A stretch of 64,000 bases of DNA from Pacificispira spongiicola (GTDB taxonomy: Bacteria > Pseudomonadota > Alphaproteobacteria > UBA8366 > Aestuariispiraceae), in contig NZ_JABBNT010000003.1 in NCBI RefSeq assembly GCF_012926505.1, positions 1 through 64,000 on the forward strand, written 5' to 3'. Under the pieces are notes generated by a model. That model saw only the letters and a list, made by a program, of their open reading frames with translations, had not been told where the DNA came from and searched no databases. Each line of letters opens with the position of its first letter. Positions within the stretch are counted from its first letter, which is position 1. The position numbers and the translations under genes were made by a program. This document shows positions 37,573 through 46,695 of this stretch, in pieces.

Positions 37573-39141
37573 TCAGTCGTGACCTCCGCAGCAATTGCCC
37601 GGCAGGACCGGCGCGGAAACGCCGCTGTGTTCGCAGCAACCGCCCTTCCACCATTTCGCCCCGTCGCCGTGGCAATACTTGCCGTCGGCTTCGACCATTT
37701 TCATGAACAGCGGATGATAGTTGCGGCAGATATTCAGTTCCGACTTTACCCAGTGCAGCGGATCGTTCGCGTAGTGATCCCAGTAGTCGCCGGCCATGTT
37801 GATGCCCGGAACGGCAGGGTTCCAGCTTTCGTCCAGCCACATTTCCGGATCGCCGTAATTGGCGCATAGCTTGCGGATTTCCGGATCGTCCAGGGCCAAC
37901 AGGCGGCCGTCCTTGATGATCTGTTCGTTGTCGCCGTCCCGTTCCGTGTCGTAGGTCGGGAAATACAGGTGCAGGTGCCAATGGCCGACCAGATGGCCCA
38001 TGCGCGCCGCCTCGCGTTCCGCCATGGACGAAATGATCGTGCCGAAGCCCATATGGATGACGCCGGAACGCACCCGTTCGTACAGGCAATTGACGAAGCC
38101 CGACGGGAAATCCTTACGCGGACGGTGCACATGCGGGTTCGTGCCGATGGACGCTTCCCACCAATGCATGATGCCCTTGCTGGGGAAGGTCGGATACTGA
38201 ATGTCCTTCGTGCGCTCCATCACGTCGCGCAGCTTGTCGCCGAATTCGCCGCCCTCGCGGATTTCCATGATCTTGGAATTTTCGACGACCAACTGGGTCC
38301 AGTCGCAGGGCGCGATATGGTTCGTCGTCCCCGCGATAATCCCGCACCCGTCTTCCTTGAACGGATGGAACATCCAGGGGCGGCCCGTAATATGGCCCGG
38401 TAGATACGTCTTGCCGAAATGTTCGTTGCCGCGCCAGGTCGCCGCCGTCAGTTCCGGGTTATAAAACTCGCGGTTCTCGTCCCAATATTCGTCATGGTTG
38501 GTGAAGGAAAGGTCGGTGCCTTCCGGGTCGGTGATGCGCGCGCGCTTCGCCGTGCGGATCCGGTCCCAGGTCCATTTATCGATGGCGTTCACCACGTCGA
38601 TCGGCATGGCATGCGCGGGGGAGGCCAGGATTTCCGGGGTGATGAAGGGCATACGCTGAATCTTGATGAAGCGTTCGGCGAGCACCGGCCCGCCATAGCC
38701 CATCAGAATCTTGTCGTATTGCTGCTTCTTTTCCTCCTCTTCCCACATATCCATCCATTCCGCCAATTCCTTGGTGCGGAACAGGTAGTAATCGACCTCG
38801 TCGGCGCCGACCCAATCGGGGACCGGGCCGCGGTCGATATATTTGATCTCGTATTTGACCTTGTATTTTTCGAGGATCTTCTTGCAGGCCTCGATGGTCA
38901 ATTCGCTGTGCCAGTTGTCGACGCGCAGCAGGACGCGCTCGCCTTCCTTCAGGTCCCAACATGCGTTCAAGCCGTGGTTATAGGGACGCTTCGCCACATG
39001 CTCCAAATAGGGCATCAGCTGATCGGAATTCGTCACCTCGACAAAGGGCGGGCAGCGCGGCGGCCGCGACTGCTTCAGCGGCGGGCTGTCAAATTTCGGT
39101 TTGGCGTCCGATACGATATGTTCCGAAAAGCTGTCCGGCAT
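37573..39141 (-). CDS. M29 aminopeptidase / NicX-like metalloenzyme, substrate unknown
   Basis: A 522-residue cytoplasmic protein. The central part resembles the M29/aminopeptidase T fold, which also includes NicX dioxygenases. Shared landmarks are ARITDPEGTDLSF, VENSKIMEIREGGEFGD, EASIGTNPHVHRP (metal-ligand glutamate region), RSGVIHMGFG (histidine) and GHWHLHLYFP before IIKDGRLLAL. It ends in a cysteine-rich tail, CCEHSG and NCCGGHD. ATG 39141 has GGAGG upstream. It is divergent from a GntR regulator and lies upstream of the TRAP genes. Peptidase, ring-cleaving dioxygenase or another metal-dependent activity are all possible. Confidence 0.6.
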   Translation of the reverse strand: MPDSFSEHIVSDAKPKFDSPPLKQSRPPRCPPFVEVTNSDQLMPYLEHVAKRPYNHGLNACWDLKEGERVLLRVDNWHSELTIEACKKILEKYKVKYEIKYIDRGPVPDWVGADEVDYYLFRTKELAEWMDMWEEEEKKQQYDKILMGYGGPVLAERFIKIQRMPFITPEILASPAHAMPIDVVNAIDKWTWDRIRTAKRARITDPEGTDLSFTNHDEYWDENREFYNPELTAATWRGNEHFGKTYLPGHITGRPWMFHPFKEDGCGIIAGTTNHIAPCDWTQLVVENSKIMEIREGGEFGDKLRDVMERTKDIQYPTFPSKGIMHWWEASIGTNPHVHRPRKDFPSGFVNCLYERVRSGVIHMGFGTIISSMAEREAARMGHLVGHWHLHLYFPTYDTERDGDNEQIIKDGRLLALDDPEIRKLCANYGDPEMWLDESWNPAVPGINMAGDYWDHYANDPLHWVKSELNICRNYHPLFMKMVEADGKYCHGDGAKWWKGGCCEHSGVSAPVLPGNCCGGHD

Positions 39142-39297
39142 TGCGGCGTTCCTCCGATCCCATTCTTCCGGCCCGACCCGCGGGCTAAAATTGTTTGGCC
39201 CGATTTTGTCGTGCCCCTTCTTTCGCGTTCCGTGCAAATCGTACTTGCGTAAACAGGCAACGTCCGGCTTCCTAACCGTCGAGCGTTTGACGCAATA

Positions 39298-39390
39298 TGC
39301 ATGCAATTTTTGGCGACGCAATGATGTATTGGGGTTTTCGTAGTCAAAAAGATCGAATGTTGCATGCATTTCGTGAATTGATTGCATGCA
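39298..39390. promoter_or_regulatory. Three TGCATGCA palindromes (putative GntR operators)
   Basis: Identical 8-bp palindromes lie at 39298-39305, 39361-39368 and 39383-39390, all between the divergent metalloenzyme and GntR genes. Spacings of 63 and 22 bp are close to six and two helical turns, which would put the sites on one face of the DNA. The last one ends 17 bases before the GntR start. These are the natural candidates for autoregulation and for control of the minus-strand operon. Confidence 0.6.
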
Positions 39391-39407
39391 GTTAGGAAAT
39401 TGAACCT

Positions 39408-40148
39408 ATGGCGACGCAATTGGACCAGATCACGCAGAACTTGCGAGAGATCCTGCTGGAGGGCGAATACGAACCCGGCGAGGCCCTGCGCGAAGTCGCC
39501 GTCGCGGAACGGCTGGGGGTCTCCCGGACGCTGGTACGGCTGGCCATGGGCGCCTTGGAGCAGGAAGGCCTGCTGAACCGCGCGCCGAACAAAGGGTTTC
39601 GGGTCCGGCTGTTCACCATCGACGAGGTTGCGGGGGCGATTGAGGTTCGCGGCGAGTTGGAAGCCTTGGCCGCCCGCAACGCCGCGGAAAAGGGTATCCC
39701 GAAAACGCTGCAGGATCGATTGCGTGCAATCTTGTCGGAAGCGGAAGTCCTGGTCGAAACGGGCCTGGGCGACCTTGAGGCGCGCACCCGTTGGATCGAC
39801 CTGAACACCGCCTTTCATGCCGGAATCGTGGAAGGCGCGGGCAACCAATCGCTGGGCCCCGCCATCGACCATATCTGCCGCATCCCGCTGGCATCGCCGC
39901 GCGCCATCGTTTTCGACCGCACGCAACCGGATCGAAACGTCGAACAGGTGCGCGCGGCCAATGCGGACCACGTCCAAATCCTGGATGCCATCGTCAACCG
40001 GCAGGGGATGCGGGCGGCCTGCCTGATCCGCGAACACGCCTACCGCAGCGGCCGGAACAAGCGCACCAATTTCGACGCCTTGCAACAGGCGCGGCCCCTT
40101 CCCGCCCTGCCCGGATTGGCCCTGGTCCGGCGCGGGTCGAGCAACTAA
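39408..40148 (+). CDS. GntR-family (FadR/FCD) transcriptional regulator
   Basis: A 246-residue regulator with an N-terminal winged helix (about residues 5-70: GEALREVAVAERLGVSRTLV and GLLNRAPNKGFRVR) and an all-helical FCD ligand domain. FCD members often bind metal plus an organic acid. It faces away from the M29-like gene and toward the cupin and acyl-CoA genes. Three palindromes just upstream are likely targets. Confidence 0.92.
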   Translation: MATQLDQITQNLREILLEGEYEPGEALREVAVAERLGVSRTLVRLAMGALEQEGLLNRAPNKGFRVRLFTIDEVAGAIEVRGELEALAARNAAEKGIPKTLQDRLRAILSEAEVLVETGLGDLEARTRWIDLNTAFHAGIVEGAGNQSLGPAIDHICRIPLASPRAIVFDRTQPDRNVEQVRAANADHVQILDAIVNRQGMRAACLIREHAYRSGRNKRTNFDALQQARPLPALPGLALVRRGSSN

Positions 40149-40191
40149 TTTACCCGGTAAAGACAGAGGCCCCGATTTTTTGGAGGACGAT

Positions 40192-40701
40192 ATGACCGTT
40201 ACCTTGGAAAGCCTGTGCGACGACCTGCGAACCGCCTTGAAGGACGGCGAATCCGCCACTTCCCTGGAAAACGTCCGGACGCTGGTGGAACAGGCCCTGA
40301 GGGATGAGAACTTCATGACTACCGTGATGCGTGGCCGCACACCGCCGCCGGAACGGGTCGTCCTGTTCGAAGACCCAGATCTCGGCTTCTGCGTCTGCGC
40401 CCATATCTATGAAGGCGAGAAAATCGGCGGGCCGCATGATCACGGTCCGACCTGGGCGGTCTACGGCCAGGCGGAAGGCGAAACCGTCATGACCGACTGG
40501 CGGATTGTCCGCCCCGCGGCGGATGGAAATCCGGCCTTAGTGGAGGAAACGAAGCGCTACACCCTGAAACCGGGCGATGCGCATGCCTATCCGACCGGGG
40601 CGGTCCATGCGCCCATCCGCTATGGATCGACCCTACTGTTGCGCATCGAAGGAAAGAATACCGACAAGGTCGCCCGCACCCCGATTGAGGTCGCGGCCTG
40701 A
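40192..40701 (+). CDS. Cupin-domain protein (cysteine-dioxygenase-like fold)
   Basis: A 169-residue single-cupin protein. Metal-ligand candidates are the histidines in GGPHDHGPTWAVYG near residue 81 and the later histidines in PGDAHAYPTGAVHAP. ATG 40192 follows a GGAGG site six bases away. It lies 43 bases after the GntR gene. The fold is that of small mononuclear iron dioxygenases, but the substrate is not identifiable. Confidence 0.72.
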   Translation: MTVTLESLCDDLRTALKDGESATSLENVRTLVEQALRDENFMTTVMRGRTPPPERVVLFEDPDLGFCVCAHIYEGEKIGGPHDHGPTWAVYGQAEGETVMTDWRIVRPAADGNPALVEETKRYTLKPGDAHAYPTGAVHAPIRYGSTLLLRIEGKNTDKVARTPIEVAA

Positions 40702-40794
40702 TCCTGCATCAAATTCCGTTATCCCCTTTCCGACGTCGGTTCCGCTTGCTACACCCGACGCCGAAATCTGCATTTACATAAGCGCGAGAGACCC

Positions 40795-42861
40795 ATGTCC
40801 GACAAAGCCCGTCTGGAGCGGCACGGCCGCATTGCCGTCATCTTCATCGAAAACCCGCCGGTCAACGCGATGAGCGTCGGCGTGCCGGGCGCGTTGATCG
40901 CCTGCCTGGATCAGGCGCAGGCGGATGACGAGATCGATGCGATCGTCCTGACCGGCGGCAATAAGGGCCTGATCGGCGGCGCGGATATCAACATGCTGGG
41001 CAAGCCCTGGCCGGAAGGCGAGCCGACCCTGCATATGCTGATCGACGCGCTGGACGCCTGCAAAAAGCCGGTCGTCGCGGCGCTTCAGGCGCATACATTG
41101 GGCGGTGGGTATGAAATCGCGCTGGGCTGCCATTACCGCTTAATCCATCCGGCAGGTCAGGTCGGCCTGCCGGAAGTCAATCTGGGCATCCCGCCCGGCG
41201 CGGGCGGGACACAGCGCCTGCCCCGCCTGATCGGGCTGGAAAAGGCGGCGGAGGTCATCGTCGGCGGCAAGCCGGCGAAGGCCGCGAAAGCTTTCGACAT
41301 GGGCATGGTGGACCGTATCGCAGCAGAGGGCGATCTGTTGGAACAGGCGATTGCCTTCGCGCAGGACGTGGCCGGTAAAGGCGCGGCAACGCCGATTTCG
41401 GCCCGCAGCGTAACTCTGCCGTCCGATGGATTCTTCGACGATTTGCGGGCGAGTTGGGCGAAGAAGGCGAAGGGCCTGCGCGCCCCGATGGCCTGTATCG
41501 ACTGCCTGGAAGCGTCCCTGTTGCCCTTCCCCGAGGGGTATGCCGAATCCCGCCGCATCTTCCTGGATTGCGCCGGATCGGAAGAGGCTGCCGCCCTGCG
41601 CCATATGTTCTTCGCCGAACGCACGGCGGCGAAGATCGACGGCATCGACAACAAGCAGTCGACCCGCCCCGTTTCCACCGTCGGCGTCATCGGCGCCGGG
41701 ACGATGGGGTCCGGCATCGCCATCGCCATGCTGGATTCCGGTTATTCCGTCATCCTGATGGAACGCAACAAAGATGCGTTGGACGCCGGATGCGCCCGCA
41801 TCGACAAGAACTATGCCGGACAGGTCGCAAAAGGCCGCATGACGGAAGACGCGAAGGCGAAGCGCATCGGCGCGCTGACCGCCGTCACCGATATCGAGGC
41901 CATGGCCGATGCCGATCTGGTCGTCGAGGCCGTGTTCGAGGATCTGGGTGTCAAACAGGCGATTTTCGCCGATCTGGCGCGCGTTACGAAACCGGGAGCG
42001 ATCCTGGCCACCAACACATCCTATATCGACGTGAACAAGATCGCGGAAGCGGCAGGCGAGCGTGTATCCGACGTGTTGGGCATGCATTTCTTCAGCCCGG
42101 CCAACATCATGAAGCTTCTGGAAATCGTGCGCGCCGACAAGGCCGCGCCGGACGCCCTGCTGACCGCCATGTCGGTCGGCCGCAAAATGGGCAAGACAGC
42201 AGTGGTCGCGGGCATTTGCGACGGGTTCATCGGCAACCGCATCTATAACGTCTACCGGCGGGAGGCGATCTTCCTGCTGGAGGAAGGGGCCAGCCCGTCC
42301 CAGGTCGACAAGGCGATGACGGATTTCGGCATGGCGCTGGGGCCTTTCGCCGTCATGGATCTGGCGGGGTTGGACATCGCCTGGGCGCAGCGCAAGGCGA
42401 CGGCGCATCTGCGTGATCCGAACAAGCGATATTGCACCCTGCCGGACCGGCTGTGCGAACTGGGTCGGTTCGGCCAGAAAACCTCTCGCGGCTTCTATAT
42501 TTACGAAGAAGGCAACCGCAAACCGATCCCCGACCCGGAAGTCGAGGCCTTGGCCGCCGAAACCGCGGCGGAAGCAGGCATTACCCGCCGGACGATTACC
42601 GACGAGGAAATCGTGCAGCGCTGCCTCTTTGCCCTGGTGAACGAGGCTTGCGCGATCCTGGACGAAGGCATCGCCCAGCGCGAAAGCGATATCGACGTTG
42701 TCTTCTGCAACGGATACGGCTTCCCGCGTCGCCGCGGCGGCCCGATGTTCTGGGCCGGGCGGGTAGGATTTGACAAGGTTCTGTCCCAAGTGAAACAGTA
42801 TTCCCAGACGCACGACTTCTGGGATCCGTCTCCCGCATTGGTGCGTCTCGCGAATAACTAG
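40795..42861 (+). CDS. Bifunctional enoyl-CoA hydratase / 3-hydroxyacyl-CoA dehydrogenase
   Basis: A 688-residue fusion. Residues 1-190 are an enoyl-CoA hydratase (crotonase) with the oxyanion-hole LIGGADINML and GGGYEIALGCHYRL. Residues 295-688 are a 3-hydroxyacyl-CoA dehydrogenase, with the NAD loop VIGAGTMGSGIA near residue 300, HFFSPANIMKLLE near 440 (catalytic histidine) and a GFIGNRIYNVYRREA segment. It catalyses the hydration and oxidation steps of beta-oxidation. It follows the cupin gene and belongs to the same catabolic block. Confidence 0.94.
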   Translation: MSDKARLERHGRIAVIFIENPPVNAMSVGVPGALIACLDQAQADDEIDAIVLTGGNKGLIGGADINMLGKPWPEGEPTLHMLIDALDACKKPVVAALQAHTLGGGYEIALGCHYRLIHPAGQVGLPEVNLGIPPGAGGTQRLPRLIGLEKAAEVIVGGKPAKAAKAFDMGMVDRIAAEGDLLEQAIAFAQDVAGKGAATPISARSVTLPSDGFFDDLRASWAKKAKGLRAPMACIDCLEASLLPFPEGYAESRRIFLDCAGSEEAAALRHMFFAERTAAKIDGIDNKQSTRPVSTVGVIGAGTMGSGIAIAMLDSGYSVILMERNKDALDAGCARIDKNYAGQVAKGRMTEDAKAKRIGALTAVTDIEAMADADLVVEAVFEDLGVKQAIFADLARVTKPGAILATNTSYIDVNKIAEAAGERVSDVLGMHFFSPANIMKLLEIVRADKAAPDALLTAMSVGRKMGKTAVVAGICDGFIGNRIYNVYRREAIFLLEEGASPSQVDKAMTDFGMALGPFAVMDLAGLDIAWAQRKATAHLRDPNKRYCTLPDRLCELGRFGQKTSRGFYIYEEGNRKPIPDPEVEALAAETAAEAGITRRTITDEEIVQRCLFALVNEACAILDEGIAQRESDIDVVFCNGYGFPRRRGGPMFWAGRVGFDKVLSQVKQYSQTHDFWDPSPALVRLANN

Positions 42862-42893
42862 GACGCCGCGATCGCCGGCGCGGGAGGGAGCCG

Positions 42894-44714
42894 GTGGAGG
42901 ACGGCAGTATCGGGGGAGATTCAACAGATACCGTATCGGACGTTCTCAACCGTGTCCCATACGCCTTCGCCTTGTTCGCCTCGGACGGCACCCTTTTTCG
43001 CGGCAACCGGAAATTCAGAAACCTTCTGCCTGAGGACAACGGGGCGGCGCTGGAGCCGTTTTTAACCGGTGTGTTTCATCGCACGGCGGACACCGACCTC
43101 ATTCTTGCGGGAATTTGTCATACCGCCGACCTCTATCATCGGGACGACCGAATCTTCGAAGCGGTCTACGACATCGACGCGTCGGGAACGGCGAGTCTGC
43201 TGCTGAAGGACGTCACCGACCGGCGGCAGGAAGCACGGCGGATCAAGGACAGCGAAGCGAAGCTTCTATCCCTGCTGGATATTGCCAGCGACTGGGTGTG
43301 GGAAACCGATGCGGACCTTCGCCTGTCCTATATCTCGCGGAAATTCGAACACGTCATGGGAGTGCCTGCCGCGACTTTCATCGGACGGCGTCGGGACGAT
43401 TATTCGGCAGTATCGCCCGATCAGGCAAAACATCTGCGCGAGAATATCGACATGATGGAACGGCGCGAACCGTTTCGCGACTTCCGTTTCGACATTCAAG
43501 ACGGAAGCGGAAAGCGGCGGCGGATCGCGATAAGCGGGGCACCAAGCTACGATGCCGCCGGCGTTTTCGTCGGTTATCAGGGTACGGGCCGGGATATGAC
43601 AGAACTGGCCACGCTGTCCCGGGAATTGAGCCTGCAGGCAGCCCGCATTTCCGGACTGATGAAGCATTCTCCCGCACCGATCTATTTCAAGGACACGCAT
43701 CATCGTTTCATCATGGCGAATGAGGCCTTTTGCCAAGAACGCGGCACGACCGTGGACGAATTGATCGGCCATTCCTCCGCCGAACTGTTCGAGCCGTCCG
43801 TCGCCCATGTCCTGATGGAGCACGACCGGGCAGCCCTGGAAAGTCAGGACGGCGTGGTGCGGGAGCAGAATGTGAACGGACGGATCGTGCGCAGCTACAA
43901 ATTCCCCGTTTTCGACGAAGCCGGGAAGTTGATCGGCCTCGGCGGCGTCGACCTCGACGTCACCGATCGGGTGCTGGAAGCCCAGGCATTGGCGACGGCC
44001 AAGAACGACGCGGAACGCGCGAACCGGGCGAAATCCTTCTTCCTGGCGAAGGTCAGCCACGAATTGCGCACGCCGCTGAATGCCGTCATCGGCTTTGGCG
44101 AGGTTTTACAGAACGAAGTCTTCGGCGCGCATTCGATCCCGCGTTACAAGGAATATGCTGCGGATATCGTCTCATCAGGGCGCCATCTATTGGGCCTGGT
44201 GTCCGATATTCTGGATATCTCCAAAATCGAATCCGACGAGTTGGAACTGAAGATCGAAGCGATCGACCTGAGCGCCCTCGTCACGCGGGCCGTCGGGGTC
44301 GTCCAGGCGGGACGGGACCAGCCGCATGCCGATATCACCTGCACCTTGGGAAGTACCCCCATCATTGTGAACGGCGATTCCACCGCCTTGGAGCGGATCA
44401 TCTTCAACCTTGTCGGAAACGCGATCAAATTCACCCCGCCGGACGGATCGATCGAAGTCGCGCTACGGCGCGGCAAGAAGAAGGAAATCATCCTAACGGT
44501 GTCGGATACCGGCATCGGCATCCCGGAAGACCGGATTCACGATATCCTGGAACCGTTTTCGACCGGGGCCAGCCCGTTGAGCCTGCAATACGAAGGGGCC
44601 GGGTTGGGCCTCGCCATTGTCAAGGCGCTGTGCGACGCCCACGGCGCGATCTTTTCCATACAAAGCACCGTGGATGTCGGGACGACCTGTATGGTGGTCT
44701 TCCCCAAGACCTGA
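42894..44714 (+). CDS. PAS-domain sensor histidine kinase
   Basis: A 606-residue cytoplasmic kinase. Two PAS domains cover roughly residues 118-245 and 255-365. The HisKA H-box is FLAKVSHELRTPLNAVIGFGE near 388, followed by an HATPase with N-box NLVGNAIKFTPPD and G-boxes DTGIGIPEDR near 538 and GAGLGLAIVKAL. A GTG start at 42894 follows GGGAGGGA. No transmembrane helix or receiver domain is present, and no response regulator lies next to it. Confidence 0.92.
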   Translation: MEDGSIGGDSTDTVSDVLNRVPYAFALFASDGTLFRGNRKFRNLLPEDNGAALEPFLTGVFHRTADTDLILAGICHTADLYHRDDRIFEAVYDIDASGTASLLLKDVTDRRQEARRIKDSEAKLLSLLDIASDWVWETDADLRLSYISRKFEHVMGVPAATFIGRRRDDYSAVSPDQAKHLRENIDMMERREPFRDFRFDIQDGSGKRRRIAISGAPSYDAAGVFVGYQGTGRDMTELATLSRELSLQAARISGLMKHSPAPIYFKDTHHRFIMANEAFCQERGTTVDELIGHSSAELFEPSVAHVLMEHDRAALESQDGVVREQNVNGRIVRSYKFPVFDEAGKLIGLGGVDLDVTDRVLEAQALATAKNDAERANRAKSFFLAKVSHELRTPLNAVIGFGEVLQNEVFGAHSIPRYKEYAADIVSSGRHLLGLVSDILDISKIESDELELKIEAIDLSALVTRAVGVVQAGRDQPHADITCTLGSTPIIVNGDSTALERIIFNLVGNAIKFTPPDGSIEVALRRGKKKEIILTVSDTGIGIPEDRIHDILEPFSTGASPLSLQYEGAGLGLAIVKALCDAHGAIFSIQSTVDVGTTCMVVFPKT

Positions 44715-44751
44715 CAGCGAGTCGGCCGACAGCCGGGAAGGCAACAGCCGC

Positions 44752-45219
44752 TTAGGCGATCTCGATCACCGCGTCGATTTCCACCGCGACATTCAGCGGC
44801 AGCGATCCCGCCCCCATGGCGAACCGGGCATGCGCCCCTTTTTCGCCGAAGATATCGCCGATCAGATTGGACGCGCCGTTGATCACCTTCGGATGATCGG
44901 TGAAATCCGCCGGGCAATTCACGAAACCGCCCAGCTTCACGATCCGCACGATACGATCCAGATCGCCATCCAGCGCCGCCTTGGCCTGGGCGATGATGTT
45001 CAGGGCGCAAACCCGCGCGGCCTCCTGGCCTTCCTCCAGCGTCAGATCGCCGCCGACCTTGCCCTGATGGCGGATTTCGCCGTTCCAGATCGGGATTTGC
45101 CCCGCCACGAACAATTGGTTGCCGCTGCGGACATAGCCGACATAGGCGCCCGCCGCCGCCGGTGCCGTCGGCAGTTCAAGACCCAATTCCGCAAGCCGCG
45201 CGTCGATTTTTCCCGCCAT
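44752..45219 (-). CDS. RidA-family protein (second copy)
   Basis: A 155-residue RidA-like protein of the longer subgroup, with LFVAGQIPIWNG and the C-terminal GAHARFAMGAGSLPLNVAVE. Unlike the copy at 1.7 kb it keeps an arginine in the active-site loop. The ATG at 45219 is chosen; ATG 45231 would add four residues. It is convergent with the histidine kinase gene. Confidence 0.82.
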   Translation of the reverse strand: MAGKIDARLAELGLELPTAPAAAGAYVGYVRSGNQLFVAGQIPIWNGEIRHQGKVGGDLTLEEGQEAARVCALNIIAQAKAALDGDLDRIVRIVKLGGFVNCPADFTDHPKVINGASNLIGDIFGEKGAHARFAMGAGSLPLNVAVEIDAVIEIA

Positions 45220-45418
45220 GTCTTTTTCCATTCCCAAACACTGTTCCATCAATGGCACGGACTATAATGCGCCGATAGTCGATTTAGAAGCACCGGGCGC
45301 CCGTGAAAAGCCCTCCTTACGGCAGCGGTCGACAAAATCGCCTTAACCATTGGCCGGATGGGAATGACGCTCTAGACTGTAAACCAGACTGGATCGGATC
45401 GAAGGTTTTTCCCGACAT

Positions 45419-46303
45419 ATGCGTTACGATATTCCCGGCGTTCTCGACCTTACCCTGCCTGAGACGGAGACGGTTCCGCTGCTGCTGGACTCCCCGCATT
45501 CGGGCCGGGACTATCCGCCGGATTTCAAGCCGCTGGTGGATCGGGAAGAATTGCGCCGGGTCGAAGACGCCTATGTCGACGCCCTGTTTTCGCAGGCCCC
45601 GGAAATGGGGGCAACGCTGCTCTGCGCGCGATTCCCGCGGTCCTATGTCGACACGAACCGGGCGGAAACGGACATCGACCCCGCGATGCTGGACGGTCGC
45701 TGGCCGACCCAGCTGCGCCCGACGGAAAAGTCGCGGCTGGGACACGGTCTGGTTTGGAAAACCTACCCACCCGACCGCGCGCTCTACAGTGCGCGCCTGT
45801 CCGTGCAGGCGGTGCGCCATCGGGTGGATACCTATTGGCGCCCCTATCACGAGACGCTGGAAACCGAAATGCACAGGCTGCAAAGCGTGCACGGCGCGGT
45901 CTGGCATCTGAACTGCCATTCCATGCCGTCGACCAGCAGCCCCTTCATCCCCGGACGCGCGGGCACGCGGGCGGATTTCGTACTGGGTGACCGGGACGGA
46001 ACCAGTTGCGAACGGGGCTTCACCCATTTCGTCCGCGATAAGCTGGAATCCATGGGCTACGCCGTTCGGCTGAACGACCCCTATCGCGGGGCGGAACTGG
46101 TGCGCGCCTATGCGTCCCCCCTGCTGGGGCGGCACAGTTTGCAGATCGAAATCAACCGGGCCCTTTACCTGGACGAACGCCGGTCCGAACCGGGCCAAGG
46201 TTTCGATGCGTTGAAGGAAAGCCTGACCCGCCTGACCCAAGCCATGGCGGCCTATACCCGTCGCCGATGCGAGGAAATCCCCGCCGCAGAGGCGGCGGAG
46301 TAG
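45419..46303 (+). CDS. N-formylglutamate amidohydrolase-family protein
   Basis: A 294-residue protein of the PF05013 family. Characteristic stretches are LLLDSPHSGRDYPPDF near residue 20, FPRSYVDTNRAETDIDPAML near 76, LNCHSMPS and YRGAELVRAY. In histidine degradation the family releases formate from N-formylglutamate. No hut genes are nearby, so it may act on another N-formyl amino acid. The start follows an AT-rich stretch at 45419. Confidence 0.87.
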   Translation: MRYDIPGVLDLTLPETETVPLLLDSPHSGRDYPPDFKPLVDREELRRVEDAYVDALFSQAPEMGATLLCARFPRSYVDTNRAETDIDPAMLDGRWPTQLRPTEKSRLGHGLVWKTYPPDRALYSARLSVQAVRHRVDTYWRPYHETLETEMHRLQSVHGAVWHLNCHSMPSTSSPFIPGRAGTRADFVLGDRDGTSCERGFTHFVRDKLESMGYAVRLNDPYRGAELVRAYASPLLGRHSLQIEINRALYLDERRSEPGQGFDALKESLTRLTQAMAAYTRRRCEEIPAAEAAE

Positions 46304-46369
46304 ATCGGGCGTTACTTGGCAACCCAAGTAACACTAATTTTGTTTCCCGAATACGGAATAAAATACCGC

Positions 46370-46387
46370 TATATTTTATAAAATATA
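46370..46387. repeat. 18-bp perfect palindrome, partly repeated
   Basis: TATATTTTATAAAATATA reads the same on both strands. A copy of its first part, TATATTTTATAA, recurs at 46411-46422. Such AT-only palindromes can be UP-elements, IHF/H-NS-type sites or extruded hairpins; position suggests promoter architecture. Confidence 0.6.
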
Positions 46388-46429
46388 AGGCTTAGCGGAA
46401 GCCCTATTTCTATATTTTATAATTCACGT

Positions 46430-46464
46430 CACGTCATTTTTGTTCATGATTCACAAATGACGTG
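46430..46464. promoter_or_regulatory. Dyad CACGTCATTT ... AAATGACGTG (putative operator)
   Basis: Two perfect 10-bp inverted arms (46430-46439 and 46455-46464) are separated by 15 bp. No T-run follows on either strand, so a protein-binding dyad is more likely than a terminator. It lies about 230 bp before the LolA-like gene. Confidence 0.5.
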
Positions 46465-46695
46465 AAGAAAATTCATCTAACCCTAATTTTATTTGATTTG
46501 GAAAGAATCGATACTGGACAAAGAATACCCAGCGTGGAACCGTGCCCGCCGACATCCTCGTTGCGGCTTGGGAGGGCAGCCTGCGAGGGTCGATCAGCGA
46601 TGGGCCGAACCATGGTCCGGAAGGCGTTGTTTCCGCCGTCAGTTAATGGCGGTCCGCCACAGTCATTTTAGTAGGTGTAAAGGTAGCTCACTCCC

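Larger units (their letters stand above)
46304..46695. promoter_or_regulatory. AT-rich regulatory gap before the envelope operon
   Basis: This 392-bp gap has no convincing gene. The first half (46335-46500) is far more AT-rich than the flanks and holds an 18-bp perfect palindrome, a partial copy of it, a short hairpin GGCTT/AAGCC (46389-46403) and a dyad with 10-bp arms. The second half has normal composition and a TGGCGGTCCGCCA dyad (46647-46659). It probably contains the promoter of the following operon. Confidence 0.55.
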
